Notes: generated by a model not told the origin, from the letters alone. Positions 12,641 through 26,395 are shown, counted from the stretch's first letter. The stretch: 64,000 nucleotides of DNA from Dipteris shenzhenensis (GCA_047967505.1 CM106538.1); one strand, 5' to 3'. Numbers and translations: made by a program.

Positions 12641-13398
12641 CATGGAACCTGGAGTTTAAATAATAGAAAAATCAAGTTCCTACAACAATAACACCTAGCG
12701 AGCTAGCTTACCTATATTTGGTGTATTGATTATTTACAATAGTGCTAAATGATCCACACAAAATGTGAACTTGATTTTTTGGTATTGGGATGCCACCAAG
12801 GCCTAGCAAGGGGTCAAACACACACACACACAAAAATTTGATTAGTTAATGTATCTCACACACATCTAGACACTTGTTTCTTTACACCCACCCACACACA
12901 CACATGAAGACTTTCCCAACTATGAATTATTCTTTTATGTACCCCCATGAAATCTTCCCTTTACACTTTCTTTTTAACCACCCCACATACCAACTCGACT
13001 AATCGTCCCATACCTCCTCTAATCCCTTCTTAACCCATGCACTCATTTGCTCCTTACTCCACTTATGACTTAAACTTCACTTGTGGCTAAATTGTTTTTT
13101 TAATTATCTAAGAGTACATATGGTTGTCTATATTCCTAGGTAAAGCGATAACAAGCTGGGGAAAACTGGTATTACCTATCTGCCCAAACATTACTATGAT
13201 GTTCTAACACCTAGTTTGTTTGGATGGTGGCAGGGAAGTGGACCCCGACCTCAAAACCTGGACTCCCTAAGGATTCGACATATTTTTTCAATATTATGTT
13301 TGTCAAACTCAATATTATTAAAACTTCTTAATTTTGATCGAAATTTTTACAAACTCTAGTTGCATTTCACACACACACACACACACACAACCACCAAG
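12641..13398. other. Interval with CA microsatellites, no gene
   Basis: Contains three CA tracts (about 12820-12832, 12893-12904 and 13369-13390). At 13140-13290 a weak third copy of the repeat module seen at 3195 and 5843 is recognisable by GATAACAAG and GGATGGTGGCAGG. No coding signal. Confidence 0.5.
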
Positions 13399-16009
13399 CT
13401 AGAACACTCTCACGCCTCTCAAATGTCTCTTTGAAGACATTTGATAAATTTGAAACATGAACATGGTGCCAAAGAGATAATATCCAAACTTGTTCATAGC
13501 ATAGATCATGCTGAGGGACTCTTTCTTAGTTGTGTCATAGTTCTTCTTAGCCATAGATAACCCTTGACTTGCATAATAGAGAAATAACCAATACAACCCT
13601 TTTATCTTTTTTTGCATTAACAGCATGCCAATAGCCACATTGGATGCATTAACAAAGACATGGAAGGGTAGTGTTCAGCCTCGAGGTTGAATGATCAGGG
13701 CTTTAGCAGCATTAACAAAGACATAGAATGATAGTGTTCAGTCCAAAGGTTGAATTATCAGATCTTTAGCCAGCATAATCTTCAAGTAGCAAAATTCATG
13801 GTCACACTCTGTGGTCTAGACAAACAAAGGCCTTGGTCAGTTGTGCATCGAGGGGCATGACCACATCCATGAGGTTTTAAAGCATTTAGCTATGCCATTA
13901 GATTTGGTTGAGGAACCTAGACAACTATGTTGCATTGATCGGGCACACGACCTTATAGATTTGTTTCACATTCACTAGATCCAATGCAATCCCATTCTTT
14001 GAAATGATATGTCCTATCAACATTCCACTACTCATTGCAAATGCACACTTGATTGGGTTCACTGACAACCAAGTTTTTTTGGCACTTAACTGGTTGGGAA
14101 CAAAGTTAGGTGATGTATTTTTTTTCCTTACTCCTGAAGACACTAAATTCATTCAAAAATATCCTCATGAAAGAGGTTAGGTCCTCATTGAAAATATCCT
14201 ACACAATTCGTTGAAAATCCTTGGGCGCATTCTTCATGCTGAAGGTCATAACACTCAATGCAAAAGTTGCCCCTTCTTTCCAATGCCATCTTCTTTTGAT
14301 TTGATTCAGCTATGTAGACCTAAATGTAGCCATCTATAATTAATTATAGCCACTAAATTCATCCAAAAAGGAGTACATCTCATGGATAGCCACCTTGTCA
14401 AGCATGGAATCCATAAAAGGGTGGGAGAAGGGGTTAATCGTTGTAGTAGTATTGAGCCTATTGTAGTCCAAATAGATTGTTAACAACCTTGTTGTTCTAC
14501 TCTGGTACAATGACAATGGGTAAATTCTAGGTGGACCTATTAGTGGGATAAATGAAGACCACTAGAATCAGCTTGTTAATCTCCTCCTAACCTTGGGAAT
14601 ATTTCAAATTCATCTACAATCATTGTTGGTGCAATAGCTTTGCATCATCCCTCATCATGATTGCTAATAGAACTAGGGATCAATGCCCTTCATATCCATG
14701 TAGCCCTAGGACAATACATCAACAAAGAAACCAAGGAGGGATTGTAGCTTCGATTGGAACTCTTGCATGTGCTGCTCATACCATTTGTGGGTCAGCCTTT
14801 GTCTTGAGATTGAGGTTGGACAAGTCATCTTCCTTGACCTCACACTTATAATATTTCTCTACTTTGATAATTTTGTTGATGTTAGGATCAACTTCCAAGT
14901 CCAATTCATACAGAATGTTGCAATCAGACTGCATAGAATCATCAACTTGCTGCACCACTACCTCTCATGGAAACATGTATTTGTCTAGAATTTCCACATC
15001 TACTTCAAATAGGCCGACGAGTTCTAAGGAATTCATAATCTTCATCATCATCCCACCCATCAATCATATTAACATGCTCTATGATCTCACATCAAAGTCA
15101 AGCGTGAACCATTTGTTGTTCCTTGATGGATAACTCGACCTCCTTTTGTCCTTTGTAGGTGGTGATTCTATCAAATTCCCAATCTTGCTACACTTTGGCT
15201 TGTCAAAGCTAAGGTCATCCAAACAACATGGGATAAGCATCGCTTATATACTCCATGTGTAACATCACAATTGCAATGACAAACTTGAGGTTCACTAATA
15301 TCATTGTAAACCGATAGAGAAGGCCCATTGGCTACACTCCCCATTGGTCAACCATTCTAGCCACAAAAGGGGATGGATCCCATCCAAACAATCCCAGCCT
15401 TTACCACATTGCATTGGACGTGATATTGACACTTGAACCCCCATCAATTTTTACACCCAAAATTTCTTGGCAATTCAATGTTGTTTCATCATAAACTGGT
15501 CTTTCTAGACCCCGTGATTGAAAATCAGGCTGTGTAGCATAGACAGTCAAACTAGCTTTTGTTGGTCTTATGTCCCATATGGGCAGCCTAGCATTGGTTG
15601 AAGTTGGATCCTTTGGGATCAATGTTGTTAGCTGCCTCGACCTTAGAATACTTTTGCGTAGTTGTGAAAGGTTTGCATAAGGTCCAACTATTGTTGTACT
15701 AACATGTTGATTTGGAAATCCTTCAATCATTCCACAAGTAATTGAAGCATAACTCCCCTCGAAACCCATCATCACATTGTGTAGCCCACACAAAACTTTA
15801 TTGGGGGAGTATTGACCCACTAAATCCATCCTAGGGGAGCACTGCAAAATTGAAGCACTCCTAGGGAAGTAACTTAGCATTATAAAGCTTTGATTGTTGA
15901 TGCTAGGGTATCGAGCCAACTGAAGGCTTCTCATCTTGGACCCACTCCATGACCTATGCTCGTGCTTGCCAATCAAGTAGCAGATTATCTTTCTTGTTGC
16001 AACATCCAT
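13399..16009 (-). pseudogene. Degenerate Ty3/gypsy protease-RT-RNase H relic
   Basis: Reading leftwards, the frame at 15401-16009 ends in a protease-like VKIDGGSSVNI box, the D-x-G type found in gypsy proteases. RT remnants follow. At 14600-14520 the frame reads INKLILVVFIYP, and at 13925-14152 it reads NPIKCAFAMSSGMLIGHIIS with GIALD, the standard end of a gypsy RT. RNase H remains at 13399-13638 read YYASQGLSMAKKNYDTTKKE. The order protease-RT-RNase H fits gypsy. The frames are separated by stops and shifts, and integrase is absent on the left. Inactive. Confidence 0.75.
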
Positions 16010-16331
16010 CGGGCAACTTTGGACTTGGAAAAATGTTCATCACCCTTCTCATGATGACTGGGTCTTGACAACATCATTGTTTGAATATGCATTCTACTCT
16101 TCAAGAGCCACAATATGTATAATATTCACATTCGGAGGAGTAGGAAGCCTTTCCAAAGCATGCAAGAGAAAACACTTAAGAGCTTTTCCCTTTGCATTAT
16201 ACCTTCCCTTTCCTTTGCATTTGAGAGCCTCCCCTTCACATATATATCTCAGCTTTGTTTGTTCTAGCTTAACTAAGTCTATTAAATGCTTATGCTTCAT
16301 CATGAAGCTATTTAGCCACTCGGTGACCTAA
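16010..16331 (-). pseudogene. Possible gag-side extension of the gypsy relic
   Basis: A 69-residue minus-strand open frame (16094-16303) contains ALKCKGKGRYNAKGKALKCF, a basic internally repeated stretch directly upstream of the protease-bearing frame in the same direction. I infer it belongs to the gag side of the gypsy relic. No zinc knuckle or capsid motif is visible. Confidence 0.3.
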
Positions 16332-19300
16332 ACTAAGTGTATTTTGGAAGTATTTAGAAGTATGTTTTGCTACTCCAATGTTTAGCACTTTCACCACTGG
16401 CTCACGAAGAAGAGATAAGAGAAGCTCATTTGATAATGGCTTGGAATCTATTGAGGCATAATGTTAGGGAAGAAGTTCAATGATAGATAGTGACCTCTAT
16501 GGACATGACCATGCTACTCTAGTCCAAACATGAATGAATGCTCATTGGATTGTCATTAAACTTGGTGTTAGCTATCTAGAGATAACTCCATGTGTCCTTT
16601 GTGAACCTTGTCTATATTGGCTATGTTTGCTATACTTGATCTTAGCTATCTAGAGATGACTCCATGTTTCTTTGTGAGCCTCAGCTACATTGGTATGATA
16701 TCCGTGGCTTGACTCTTTTTTTAAAAACCCTAACTATGGCTATAGTTCAACTGCTACTTTACCTCTATCTCATGGGCAAATCTTCTTCTGTGTTCTTTGT
16801 CTAAGATACATCCTACCTCCCAACTAGATGCTTGGTTGCTAGCTTGACATCTGTTCTCATGGCTCAGCTCATAGATAGATTCATTGGAATCAAAATCTTG
16901 GCTAAATTCTCTATCAATATTTAAAACTCTTCCCCCTTTCCAAACAATGTCTCAGTACAATGTAATGTGCTTCTTTATAATGGTGAAACCACAACTAAAA
17001 TTTTTGACATAGGCATATCGCTTGCCTTCTGTTGCATGCTTGGGTCGATTGGACAACTGCTTCTTGGGTTCTTGGGGATATAGCTTGGCTGCTTGGTCAT
17101 CAAGGACCTGGATTGAGTGTATGTTGACCCAAGATTAATAGGAGACCATGCTTTCATTGGCATTTCAAGCACTAAAATTGATGTACATGAGCTTGTCTCA
17201 CTGTGCACAAATAACTAAGCAAAAATAACCTCTTGGAAAACTTGATGCTACTCTCTTTGCATTCATTGCCTTGCTATTGTGGTTAACCATTACCCCAATT
17301 CACTAGCTATCGGGACAATTGACCACTTTAGTAATCACAATGGACTCTCTCTCTCTCTCTCTCTCTCCACTCATGACTCAATTGTGGTTCACCTTTCCCT
17401 AACACGCTAAGAGTAGGATCTGTGGACTATATAATCTTGTCAAATGAATAGCTCTTATAGTTCTTGCAAGCCTACTATGCATAAAAAAGAGAGAGAAAAT
17501 GAGCAAGAAAGCCAATTAGAACTACCACTAATAGAACTCCTTATACTATTGGTATGATTACAAATACCACTAGTCCAACACTATTTATCACCATTTTTAA
17601 AAAATAACCTCCAGTATGTGGACTTATACCACTAGGTTCATTGAGCTTATCACCAGTATATTGAGTGCTATTGCTGATGTATTTATTGGGTTCACTGGTG
17701 GATCTTTCAGGTTACCAAGATGATGATGTTAGTTTCATGCATTTTTGGGGTTAAATTGACGTTAGTGAATAACAGGTTAATGCAAATGTGAAAATGTTAA
17801 CAAAATCCCTGGTTATGCATTATGAAAGATAATATAAATATTTATGATACCAATGGAGATAGATTAATGTTGACAATCACTTTTGATAAAACATGCATGC
17901 ATTAGGATCGATGGAGTGCTCTAAGGTGGATGGAACCTATGTGTAAACATGATGAAGAGAGTGCTCATGACATATACCTCAAGTCAGTTAGGTTCAAAGA
18001 TAGATTAGCTTGGAATCATAAACATAATCTTGAGTGTATGTGTATATCTCAATAATACATGATAGGCTTCTTATATAGAGAGAGCCTTTAGAATAGTCAA
18101 TGCTTGTGGGATCCTCTGACCCACATCTCTACTTGTGGATGTCCTTGATCCACATCCTCACATTGTAGTCCACATCCTAGGGTGGCTACTTTAATACATT
18201 CTTATGCCATACCTTAGCCTCTAATATGTGCACATGGCACCATATCTCAACACCTCCCATTGGTGCCATGATTTATTGGCTACCGCAAGGTGGTCAGATG
18301 TGAGTTTACATTCCATCACCTCCCCTTAGTGCATACCTATGACTTCAGGTAGTCAGATGTGGGTATTATAGGATCAAATCGTTCCCTAGGTGCTTTCATA
18401 GCTACTCTCAAGTGGTCAAGTTTGATTTACAAATGTGTGGGCTAAAGGTGGCAAGACTTTTGCTTCTCTCAATACATGTTGTTGATGGTGTTTTTTTCTT
18501 TGCTTGATGTAGCTTGATGCATGATGCTTTGTTCTTCCTGTGCCTTTAATGATTTATGAGTGGATGACATGTTTTGTGATATGGTCATCTCACATACTTG
18601 TGCTTTTGGCATGCCTTTTGCATTCATGCGTTGCTTTACCATTTGTTGCAAAGGTCTTACCATGAGCTTCGTTTTGCTTCAATGGTAGTGTCTAATTGGT
18701 ACCAATAATTCTGATTAGACAGCGCGTAGAGCTTAAAAAAATGGTCACATTTTCTTTTTGGAGCGTCTGCAAATTCTTCTTGGATTGCAAGTTATGGCTT
18801 GTCGAAATTTTATGAAGAAGAGGCCTTTTGATGATGTGGCATATGGATTCACATGTTGCATGTTGGCATTTAGCTAACCCTAACCTTATTTATTGTGGGT
18901 TCACTTAACCATGGTAAATGTAATCTTGCCACGTGTTAATTTATTGACCATTGAGCAGACTGAGTATGGTGACCCTTATCTATGCTAACCCTACATGCCA
19001 CATGTCAGGTAAGGAAACCTTAGGTCCATGTTCTTGTTCATCTTCCTCCTTCGATCATTTTCGCCACCATCACACTTTGCTTCTATTCTGTTTGAGCTTT
19101 TTGTTGTTGCCACTACCTCTACTTCAAGTTTTCATATGAAGCTTTAGGAGTTGCTCAAGCTGAGGCTCTTCAAACTACTATCATCCACGAGTTCTTGCTG
19201 CAAGCAGCTTGTTGTTATCTTCTATAATTGAAGCTTCAATCGTAGGTCTTCTTCTTCAATGTTGAAGCTGTTTTCTTTAACCTCGACGACCCTCTGGTGC

Positions 19301-19426
19301 TCACCCATGCTACAAACACGAGCGCCTATTAGGCCATCCAGTGCCTCCTAGACTTTGCGCCTTCCTCACTTGGACCATCAAGCTGTCATCTCCCATTTTG
19401 GTTGCCCAAGCATGACCTCTACTACT
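16332..19426. other. Gene-free interval, possible minus-strand LTR remains
   Basis: No coding family was recognised. A short (CT)n lies at 17345-17368. A TATA-like CTATATAAGAAG on the minus strand (about 18070-18081) suggests decayed LTR promoter DNA. Sequence at 18240-18440 (TTAGTGC, AGGTGGTCAGATGTGAG) resembles 23265-23320, so a dispersed repeat is shared by both places. Confidence 0.4.
17345..17368 (+). repeat. (CT)n microsatellite
   Basis: Short uninterrupted CT tract. Confidence 0.9.
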
Positions 19427-19670
19427 CTAAGCACTGCTTGAGCATTGTAATTGATGAAGGGTTGCTATGAGCTTGTTCGCTTTCGCGACGTAAGGAGTTT
19501 TGTCTGCCTCGAACTCTGCCAGGAACACAAAGAATGCACTTGGGGGCCTCTTGGGCTTGTTGGGGTCTTTGGCCACCTTGCATTCCTTCTTGCTTTGTCT
19601 CCTCTTAGTCTTATCGTCCTTGGGAGCTGGCTACTTCCTCTTCTTTGGGTTGGTTTTGTCACCGTTTTTG
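19427..19670 (-). pseudogene. HMGB-type HMG-box protein pseudogene
   Basis: Read on the minus strand, the region encodes a Lys-rich stretch (NPKKRK, an in-frame stop, then PAPKDDKTKRRQSKK). It runs into KDPNKPKRPPSAFFVFLAEF, the very characteristic N-terminal edge of a plant HMGB box. After that the frame jumps to EADKTPYVAKANKL, which matches the end of helix II (the K-x-PYVAKA motif of HMGB proteins). About 30-35 residues normally in between are missing. The frame ends at a stop at 19427-19429 without the acidic tail. HMGB proteins are chromatin-bending nuclear proteins. The internal deletion, the stop and the lack of visible introns indicate a dead copy, possibly retroposed. No poly(A) remnant was seen. 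Confidence 0.8.
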
Positions 19671-20917
19671 GAGAGGTATGCAAATAAAAAGTCCAATGCC
19701 TTTTAGACCTCTCAGATCAAAAGAGCCAACTTGAAATTAGCAATATGGGCTTCGAGGTTACTGGAGACGTGATTGCATGGATCTCCTATGGGATATGTTG
19801 ACTTGTACTTGTTGGTTAGGCTATTGGAACTACCTCTCGTAGCCTTGAGCTTTGGCAGTGCCCATGAGGCTAGCTATGAGAGTCACAATCTGTGGAAGAG
19901 GCTTGTTGATGCCGCCTCTCTCCCTCAAAGCTCACTAATACTCACACTCTTGAAAGAGTAACTTTCTGACATGTTTGAGATCTGAAACTAATCTAGGAAT
20001 AGGAGTTGTTGTTTCTAAGGTTGGTGGTGTGGTTGTGATCTTCATATTATCAATGATATTTCTCTATCTTGGTCTTGAATTAATTCTAATAGGGCATGCT
20101 AATTTTGTTATTTTCTTACTTGAATTGTGTGAATTAACAACTTTTCAATTTGCAAAACTAGTCCTGCTCATCTAATATTATTTGGTACCCTCCTTTTGGA
20201 TAGCTATTCTTTGCACCAAAATCTCATATTCCTTAACTAAGCACATGAGAATTGCTCACATACATTCTTTTAGCTTCATTCTTTCTCTAATTTTTTCAAT
20301 TTTTCTATCATTATGTTTGACTCTTGGAACATAAGCATGACCAATATATTGCATTGCTTTGTTAAATGTATGCCTTTGTGTCAAAATCATGGAACTATTC
20401 TTTAACTCATAGACTAGCAAACATATTCCAAGATACTTTGGAAGTTTATTTAACAATGGATCTTTGACTTTTTACTTGATCACATGAAATGTGCTTTGGT
20501 CTCTCTTATTCCATTCAATTTTCTCTGTGGAAGTGGAAATAATTTGAAATCTCTTAGATTGCATTTGATTTCTCCATTGACACCATCACATTTTTTTAAT
20601 GAAATAAGTTTTTTTCCATTTGATGCTTTTATGTACCATAATAGGTATTGTTCAACCTTGATATTACTTTTCCATTGATGTTGCATTATGATGATGGATG
20701 GCATACTTATATTTTAAGGCACATGAGAATGAGATTATACATCAAGTATAACTTATAAGTATGTGTTATTCAAGGTATATTTTTTGATATCTTAAACCTA
20801 TTGGACAAGATGACTATATAAAATTTGATAAGAAAACAATGAAAATTACTCAGAAATGCATTCAAATTCAAACTGATGCCCAAAATAGGATTTTGATGCA
20901 TAATTTTTTTTTAAATG
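19671..20917. other. Gene-free interval
   Basis: No family recognised. Right of the HMGB remnant no further HMGB-like sequence is visible on the minus strand. Confidence 0.5.
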
Positions 20918-21173
20918 CACTTGGAAAAGATTTTGATATCTTGTTCTTTATATGCTAAAAGTTTGGTTTAATCTAAGCAATCTTTTACACGATGGTGGTG
21001 TCAATCATCACAGATTAACACATAGAATTTGCCTCAACAATAATCCACTTGGAAAAGAGTTTGATATCATCCTTCCTATGCTTAAAATTTGGGGTTGATC
21101 TCAGCAATCATGGACATGCCACTGTGTCAGTCATTATAGATTAACACACAGAATCTGCTTCAACAATTATAGA
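20918..21173. repeat. Two-copy tandem duplication, ~128 bp unit
   Basis: CACTTGGAAAAGA followed by TTTGATATC starts units at 20918 and 21046. Both continue through AGATTAACACA and AGAAT-TGC-TCAACAA. Divergence is about 15-20% by eye. Confidence 0.8.
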
Positions 21174-22503
21174 GATTATCTTCATAGCTTTAGCCAAAAT
21201 CAATGTTCTAACTCATCTATGGGTTATTAGTTGGTCTCGTTTTTAACCATGTCCTACCTGTAACTCTTGCCCTTTTGGAGCCTAATATGGATTTTCTATT
21301 GGCAAACTTAGTCCAAGTTTTACTTGTGGAGACTAGTCTAGGTTACATTCAATCTCTAGCTTCAATCAGAATCCAAATCTGAACTATTCCATTGCTCCTT
21401 ATCCTCCTCATGTGGGTGGTCACATGTGGAGTAGTGATCTCCAACACCTTCTCTCATTGGCTCAATGGCATAAAATGATATGAGATACATTAAAAGAATC
21501 AATCTTTCTTTCTTATAGTTTGAAGCCTCCTTGATTGGATTGGTCAACCACTTCAATGCTACATGCCAAGTTATTAACATGCATAGTAGTTTCATGCACT
21601 ACCATGCAATTGTTTCATGCATCTTTTTTTCTTTTTACAGCTCGTCAATCCGAGCTACGATTTGAGAGTTATGACCATGGGGACTTCATACCCTAGGGTA
21701 CATCTCTAATGTTATGGTTTTATGCTATTTTCAATTGACCAATGTAGTGGTTAGATTGCATGTTGTCAGAAACACTTTGACTATGATATGTTTGCTTGTT
21801 TTTGAAGCATGGATATGATGATGACTACAATATGTAGCTTTACATCTTTAGTATATGCTTGAAGGAACATATGTACTTGTGGTGTGACAAGAATAGCACC
21901 ATATCTGTAGTGTTTTGTGGTTTGTATTTTGGGTGCACATTCTATGTTGGTATTATATTTTTGGTGCCATGTGGTTGGTAAGTATTTGTGCGAACCTTGG
22001 AGACAAACCTAGAGGGTATGGGGTTGAAGCATCAAAATGGTACACAACACCATTTCTCTAGGAAAGGGTATATCATGAAAGGTCATTCAGACCTATAATC
22101 TCATGGGTTTAAACTCGGGAAAAAATCATACTCCTTTCAAAAATAGGCTAGGACAAGCACTCATTTTGGTTCTCTAATCTACCAACATTGCATCTGCTAA
22201 TGTACCCAGCCAGTGGGATCTTACTTTTTCCACAATAGAGGGCTGTAATTTTTTCATAGTGGACGGTTGTAATTTTTTCCACAAAGATGGTTGATGAACT
22301 ATGCAAGAGGACCTACATGAGATGAATTATGGAAGATGGTATTGCCTCATTTTTCTTATGCTTGAGATTCTGTATTTGTTTGAAACAAGAGTTTGCTTCG
22401 TTTGGCATTGACTCCAAAGGTTTAAACAAACATTTGATTAAGATATAGAAACTTATTACATAACTCCTAGTCTAGATTGGTATGCTAGGTTTTTATAGCA
22501 AGA
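21174..22503. other. Gene-free interval
   Basis: AT-rich DNA with no recognised coding segment. A 77-residue minus-strand open frame at 21362-21595 has no motif I know. Confidence 0.5.
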
Positions 22504-22828
22504 TGTTGAGAGTCATGCTACCTTGAGCACATAAGAAGCAAGGTATGGGTAAAGTTATAAAGCAAGAGCATGCTTCCACATGGCAAAGAAGCTTTATCGC
22601 ACATGTGAGCAAGCAATGCAAGTATGCACTCCACTCCTATAAAGGGACATCATTTTCATTGAGTACAAGTCTCAATCTTGTAATGTAATTGAACTTGAGT
22701 CTATGCTTACTTAGTTTAGCCCTTCATCATGTGTGCACTTAGGATTCATCCACCATATATTATTTTAGGCACACTATAGATCATATGGTACTCATGTTTC
22801 AACATCAGATCCTGGTCATGTTTTAACA
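22504..22828 (+). repeat. Probable copia-type 5' LTR
   Basis: The segment begins TGTTGAGAGTC and ends TTTTAACA, giving the TGTT...AACA inverted termini expected of an LTR. It contains a TATA-like CCTATAAAGG near 22636. A primer-binding-site match starts 8-9 bp after its end. A second copy was not found, so the boundaries rest on these signals only. Confidence 0.55.
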
Positions 22829-22835
22829 AGGTAGT

Positions 22836-22852
22836 CACGGTATCAGAGCCAT
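22836..22852 (+). other. Primer-binding site (tRNA-iMet type)
   Basis: CGGTATCAGAGCCATC is nearly the standard TGGTATCAGAGC sequence used by plant copia elements to bind initiator methionine tRNA. Its position just after the putative LTR supports both calls. Confidence 0.75.
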
Positions 22853-25480
22853 CTTCAACTTAGGCATAGGGTTGGGGAGACATTGAGTGATCTTGTTTGT
22901 GATTTAGAGTTTTGCTTATGAGAGAGTGATTTGTAGAACGCTTTCTGAGAGTTTGAGAGGAAGGATTTTGCCTCACCTTTGTCTTTCCTCTTCTCAAATT
23001 GTTAAATCCTTCCTATAATTTTCAAAGTTGATGGTGAGAAAACCATAGAGCTGGGATGAATCCTTGCCCATGTGGCTTATGAAGATGAGATAAGAGAAGA
23101 TAAAGGCTACATTGAATAGGGCAAGGTTAATGTATTTCCACATTGTTTAATTGAAGGATTATAAGTATAGTAATAGTAAAGGGCTTCCTATGGTTATGCA
23201 GTCTAATCACGGTTGTTGTAAGAGTGGTACTATGTGACTGGTCTATTTATTGTTCAGCACCTTCCCTTAGTGCCATGATATATAGGGTACTACAAGGTGG
23301 TAGATGTGAGTCACAAAAGATAAAATCCATTAACTCTATATGTGCATTCCTACTGAAAGTGCTAGAGAATGAGAAAGCAAGACCAAATGAATAAAAATGT
23401 AACATTTAAAATAAAATTTAAAACTTTTCAATTTATGAAAAACTTGAAAGTGTCATATGATTCAAAAAGTACATAGGTCATAAAAAATGTGGACCCAATG
23501 TTAAATATGGCATTCATAAAATACATACTTAGAGTCTTTACAACCCTAGTGGGCTTAGTATAATATTGCCCCTATGCCAAGAGTGTCATACAACTGACAA
23601 TTACAAGCTACACATGCACTCCTAACTTTCAAAATGCTTGCAAGACAAACTAATTGAAATAAATAATGGAATCAAAGCACAATATTTGGTGGCTATAGCA
23701 AAATGGTCTTGGCATATAGGACACAATAGTTTATCATGCACACATCTAATGGGCAAAGAAAGTGTAGATGGCTTTGGAATAGGACGGCCCATGAAATCTG
23801 GATGAATTTCTTTGATCATATTGCATCTTGGACTGTGATGGGAGTGGATGTGAGATCTCCCCTAAGAGGGACAAGACCATGTTGTTGTGCTTCTCCCTCT
23901 TCCACTCCCATGAAGGGATTGTCATAACAACTGATAAATTCTACATGATATAAAAGAACGTGAGCATAGTTATATATACTTAGAAACCTCAAAGCAAAAT
24001 CATAAATGTAAATTAATTCATGGAGTGTGGGAGATTTATTCATGTAAAGATGGTCTCCCAAGGTTTGTTAGTGATGATACAACCATCGGTTGACAAATAT
24101 ATAATTATTTGAGTGAAAATTCTCATTAACTTCAATATCATACTACAACTTTGTAAGCATAACATTGTCTACCAAGTTAGCTGCCAAATAAGTTGCCTAT
24201 ATTTTTTAGAGTGTTTAGAGTGTGCCTTGAGTTGTGCTATTCATGGAGATAGAAGTGATGATGCAATCTCATTTGTATGCATCTCCATTATACCCTCATT
24301 AACCATATACTATGTGACATGAAATTGAGCCTACAAATTTGTCAACTGCTTTTTGACATGTGAAATCATATGTTTTATGAGGTCTAATTGATCTTGGTCA
24401 TGGTAGCAATGAGGAGATCCACACAAGGCATTTACTTCCACAATATCCTTATTGTCTTCCATCTTTTCTTCCACCTCTCCATCTTTCTAGCTATATGACA
24501 ATGTGTACCACCGTATCCATTACCTCTTCATTTAGGTGATTGTGAACCACAATTTCTCTTGTATGATAGATGTTTCTTTGTAGTGTTCCAAGGCAAAGCC
24601 CTTTGTAAAGGAAGTTGCAATCTCATGGTTTGTTGAGGACTCTTGGCACACTTATTGAAGTAGTACTAGTTCCTTTTAAAAAGTAGGATGGATCTAATGA
24701 AGCCTTCACCTTGTGGCTAGACTTTGGAACCTGATAGTCAAACCCAAAAAGCCATTTTTCTTTGATTGCATCATTAGTTTTAGAAATCTTGCTTGACACA
24801 AGCTAAGGCCATGATAATCATGGAACTCTTCAACATGACAATAGAGTCTCCTTTGAAATGGAGGCTCCATTCACATCCACCTCACTTGAGAGCCTTGTGA
24901 GGGGCTCTTTTCCATGGGATTCTCTAGAAGTTTGCTACCAAGGTGAGGACAAAGCAGAGCATAGGAGAGTAGAGTTGAATTCAAAAGAGGGGGGAATGCA
25001 GGGGAGCACTATCACAGAAACAATATTGAATAAAAAAGAGAGGGGAGAAGAAAGGGACATTGAAGAGAGTAGTGGAGTGGTGGAGTGGTGGTTCCTAATT
25101 GTTATGTATGCCTGGAACTTGTAAATGCCTCATTACGTGATAATTTCAAGCTACTATTCATCAAAAAACTAGGTCAAATTAGGTGCTAAGTTTAAGGTGC
25201 TATTCAGCACAAAAGCTAGTTCACCTAGCCATGCATCCACCAATACCTCTTTGATGTGTCAAAACACTAGAAGACTCCAAGAATGACAACATTCTTGTGA
25301 AATTTTATGAAAGAGTACATGGACGTCTACAATACTCTAAAATATGTCATATGTGAACTATGATTTGATGGATTAAGTGAAGCTAATCGAGAATCTATGG
25401 TCTTTTGAATAAGAAAAAGACAACTAGACTAACAATCAATAATGGTGATGGAGTTGGAATAAGTTGAAAGGATTTGAACA
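22853..25480. other. Decayed interior of the copia relic, no readable gene
   Basis: The interval lies between the primer-binding site at 22836 and copia RT remains at 25480, a distance that fits gag, protease and integrase. I could not recognise those domains, so it is either too decayed or replaced by other DNA. A minus-strand reading over 23600-24840 has several open segments without a recognisable family. Confidence 0.4.
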
Positions 25481-26395
25481 TGGGATCTCGTTTTGAGATT
25501 GTCCCGATGTAAGGTTATAGGGACCAAATGTATCTACAAGGTGAAGTATCAGTCTATAGGACCCTTAATAAAGAACCAATAGACCCTTAGTAAAGATAAG
25601 GCATGCTTGGTGGCCCTTGCATAGATAGAAGGGCTACAATATGACAAGGCCTTCACTCCCTTAACATGAATGGAAATTATCTTGATAGTGATTGCATTGG
25701 CTACCTAATTATGGATGTCAAGTTAGCCATCTTGAATGGGGACCCCAAGGAGGAGGTCTACATGGACTAGAAACCTAGATTTTAGATCAAAGAAAGCAAG
25801 GTATATAGATTCTAATCTAGAAGGCATTTTAAGGCTGAAATAGTATCTAGATTCATGGGTAATTTGGCAAGATTGGCCTAACCCAAAGTGTAGATGCAAA
25901 CCAATACTTGTATTTAGAGGGGGATAAGATCTTAATGGTGATCCTATAGTTGATGACCTCATCTTAATAGGATCTCACAAGGAAAAACTTGAATAGATGA
26001 AAATATAGCGAAGACAGAGCTTGACATGTTAGACCTTGTCATTCTTCTTATTTTCATGGGATGGAAAACTTGCAAGATTATGGAAGGACAGATTCTTATC
26101 TCACAAGATTAGTACCTTGAGATCTTCAAGTAGTTTTGAGCAAAGAACTACAAGGTGGTAGCTACTCCAATGGATGTCAAATCCAAGCTGAAAGCTAAGC
26201 TTTTGGCTAAAGATATGAACATGCAATTTTCCACCTTTAGATATTGCCTTGTGTTGGGTTTTGAGGACTTTTCATGGCTCAACAAGAAGTAGCCCATAGA
26301 GGCTCTATTCTCAATAAAGACAAAATATCAATTAGCTTTACATGGCATCCTATAAATATTTTGGCTTCTCTTGGTGAGTCAACTATTTTTTCTTG
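25480..26395 (+). pseudogene. Degenerate Ty1/copia RT-RNase H relic
   Basis: Around 25590-25640 fragments resemble the YKARLVA start of copia RT. At 25706-25767 the frame reads MDVKLAILNGDPKEEVYMD, a copia hallmark (family form DVKTAFLNGDLEEEVYM). Further on come DLILIGSHKE, TELDMLDLVIL, QILISQD and VVATPMDVKSKLK in order. Near 26285 KKxPIEALFSIKTKY matches the end of copia RNase H. Multiple stops interrupt it. At 26516-26530 AGGGGGGAG followed by TGCTAAC looks like a polypurine tract and LTR start, though it does not match the putative LTR at 22504. Confidence 0.78.

Noticed and set aside
19451-19706. Hydrophobic plus-strand frames suggesting a small membrane protein
   Set aside because: They are antisense to the Lys-rich HMGB remnant; Lys codons AAG read backwards as CTT give Leu-rich protein.
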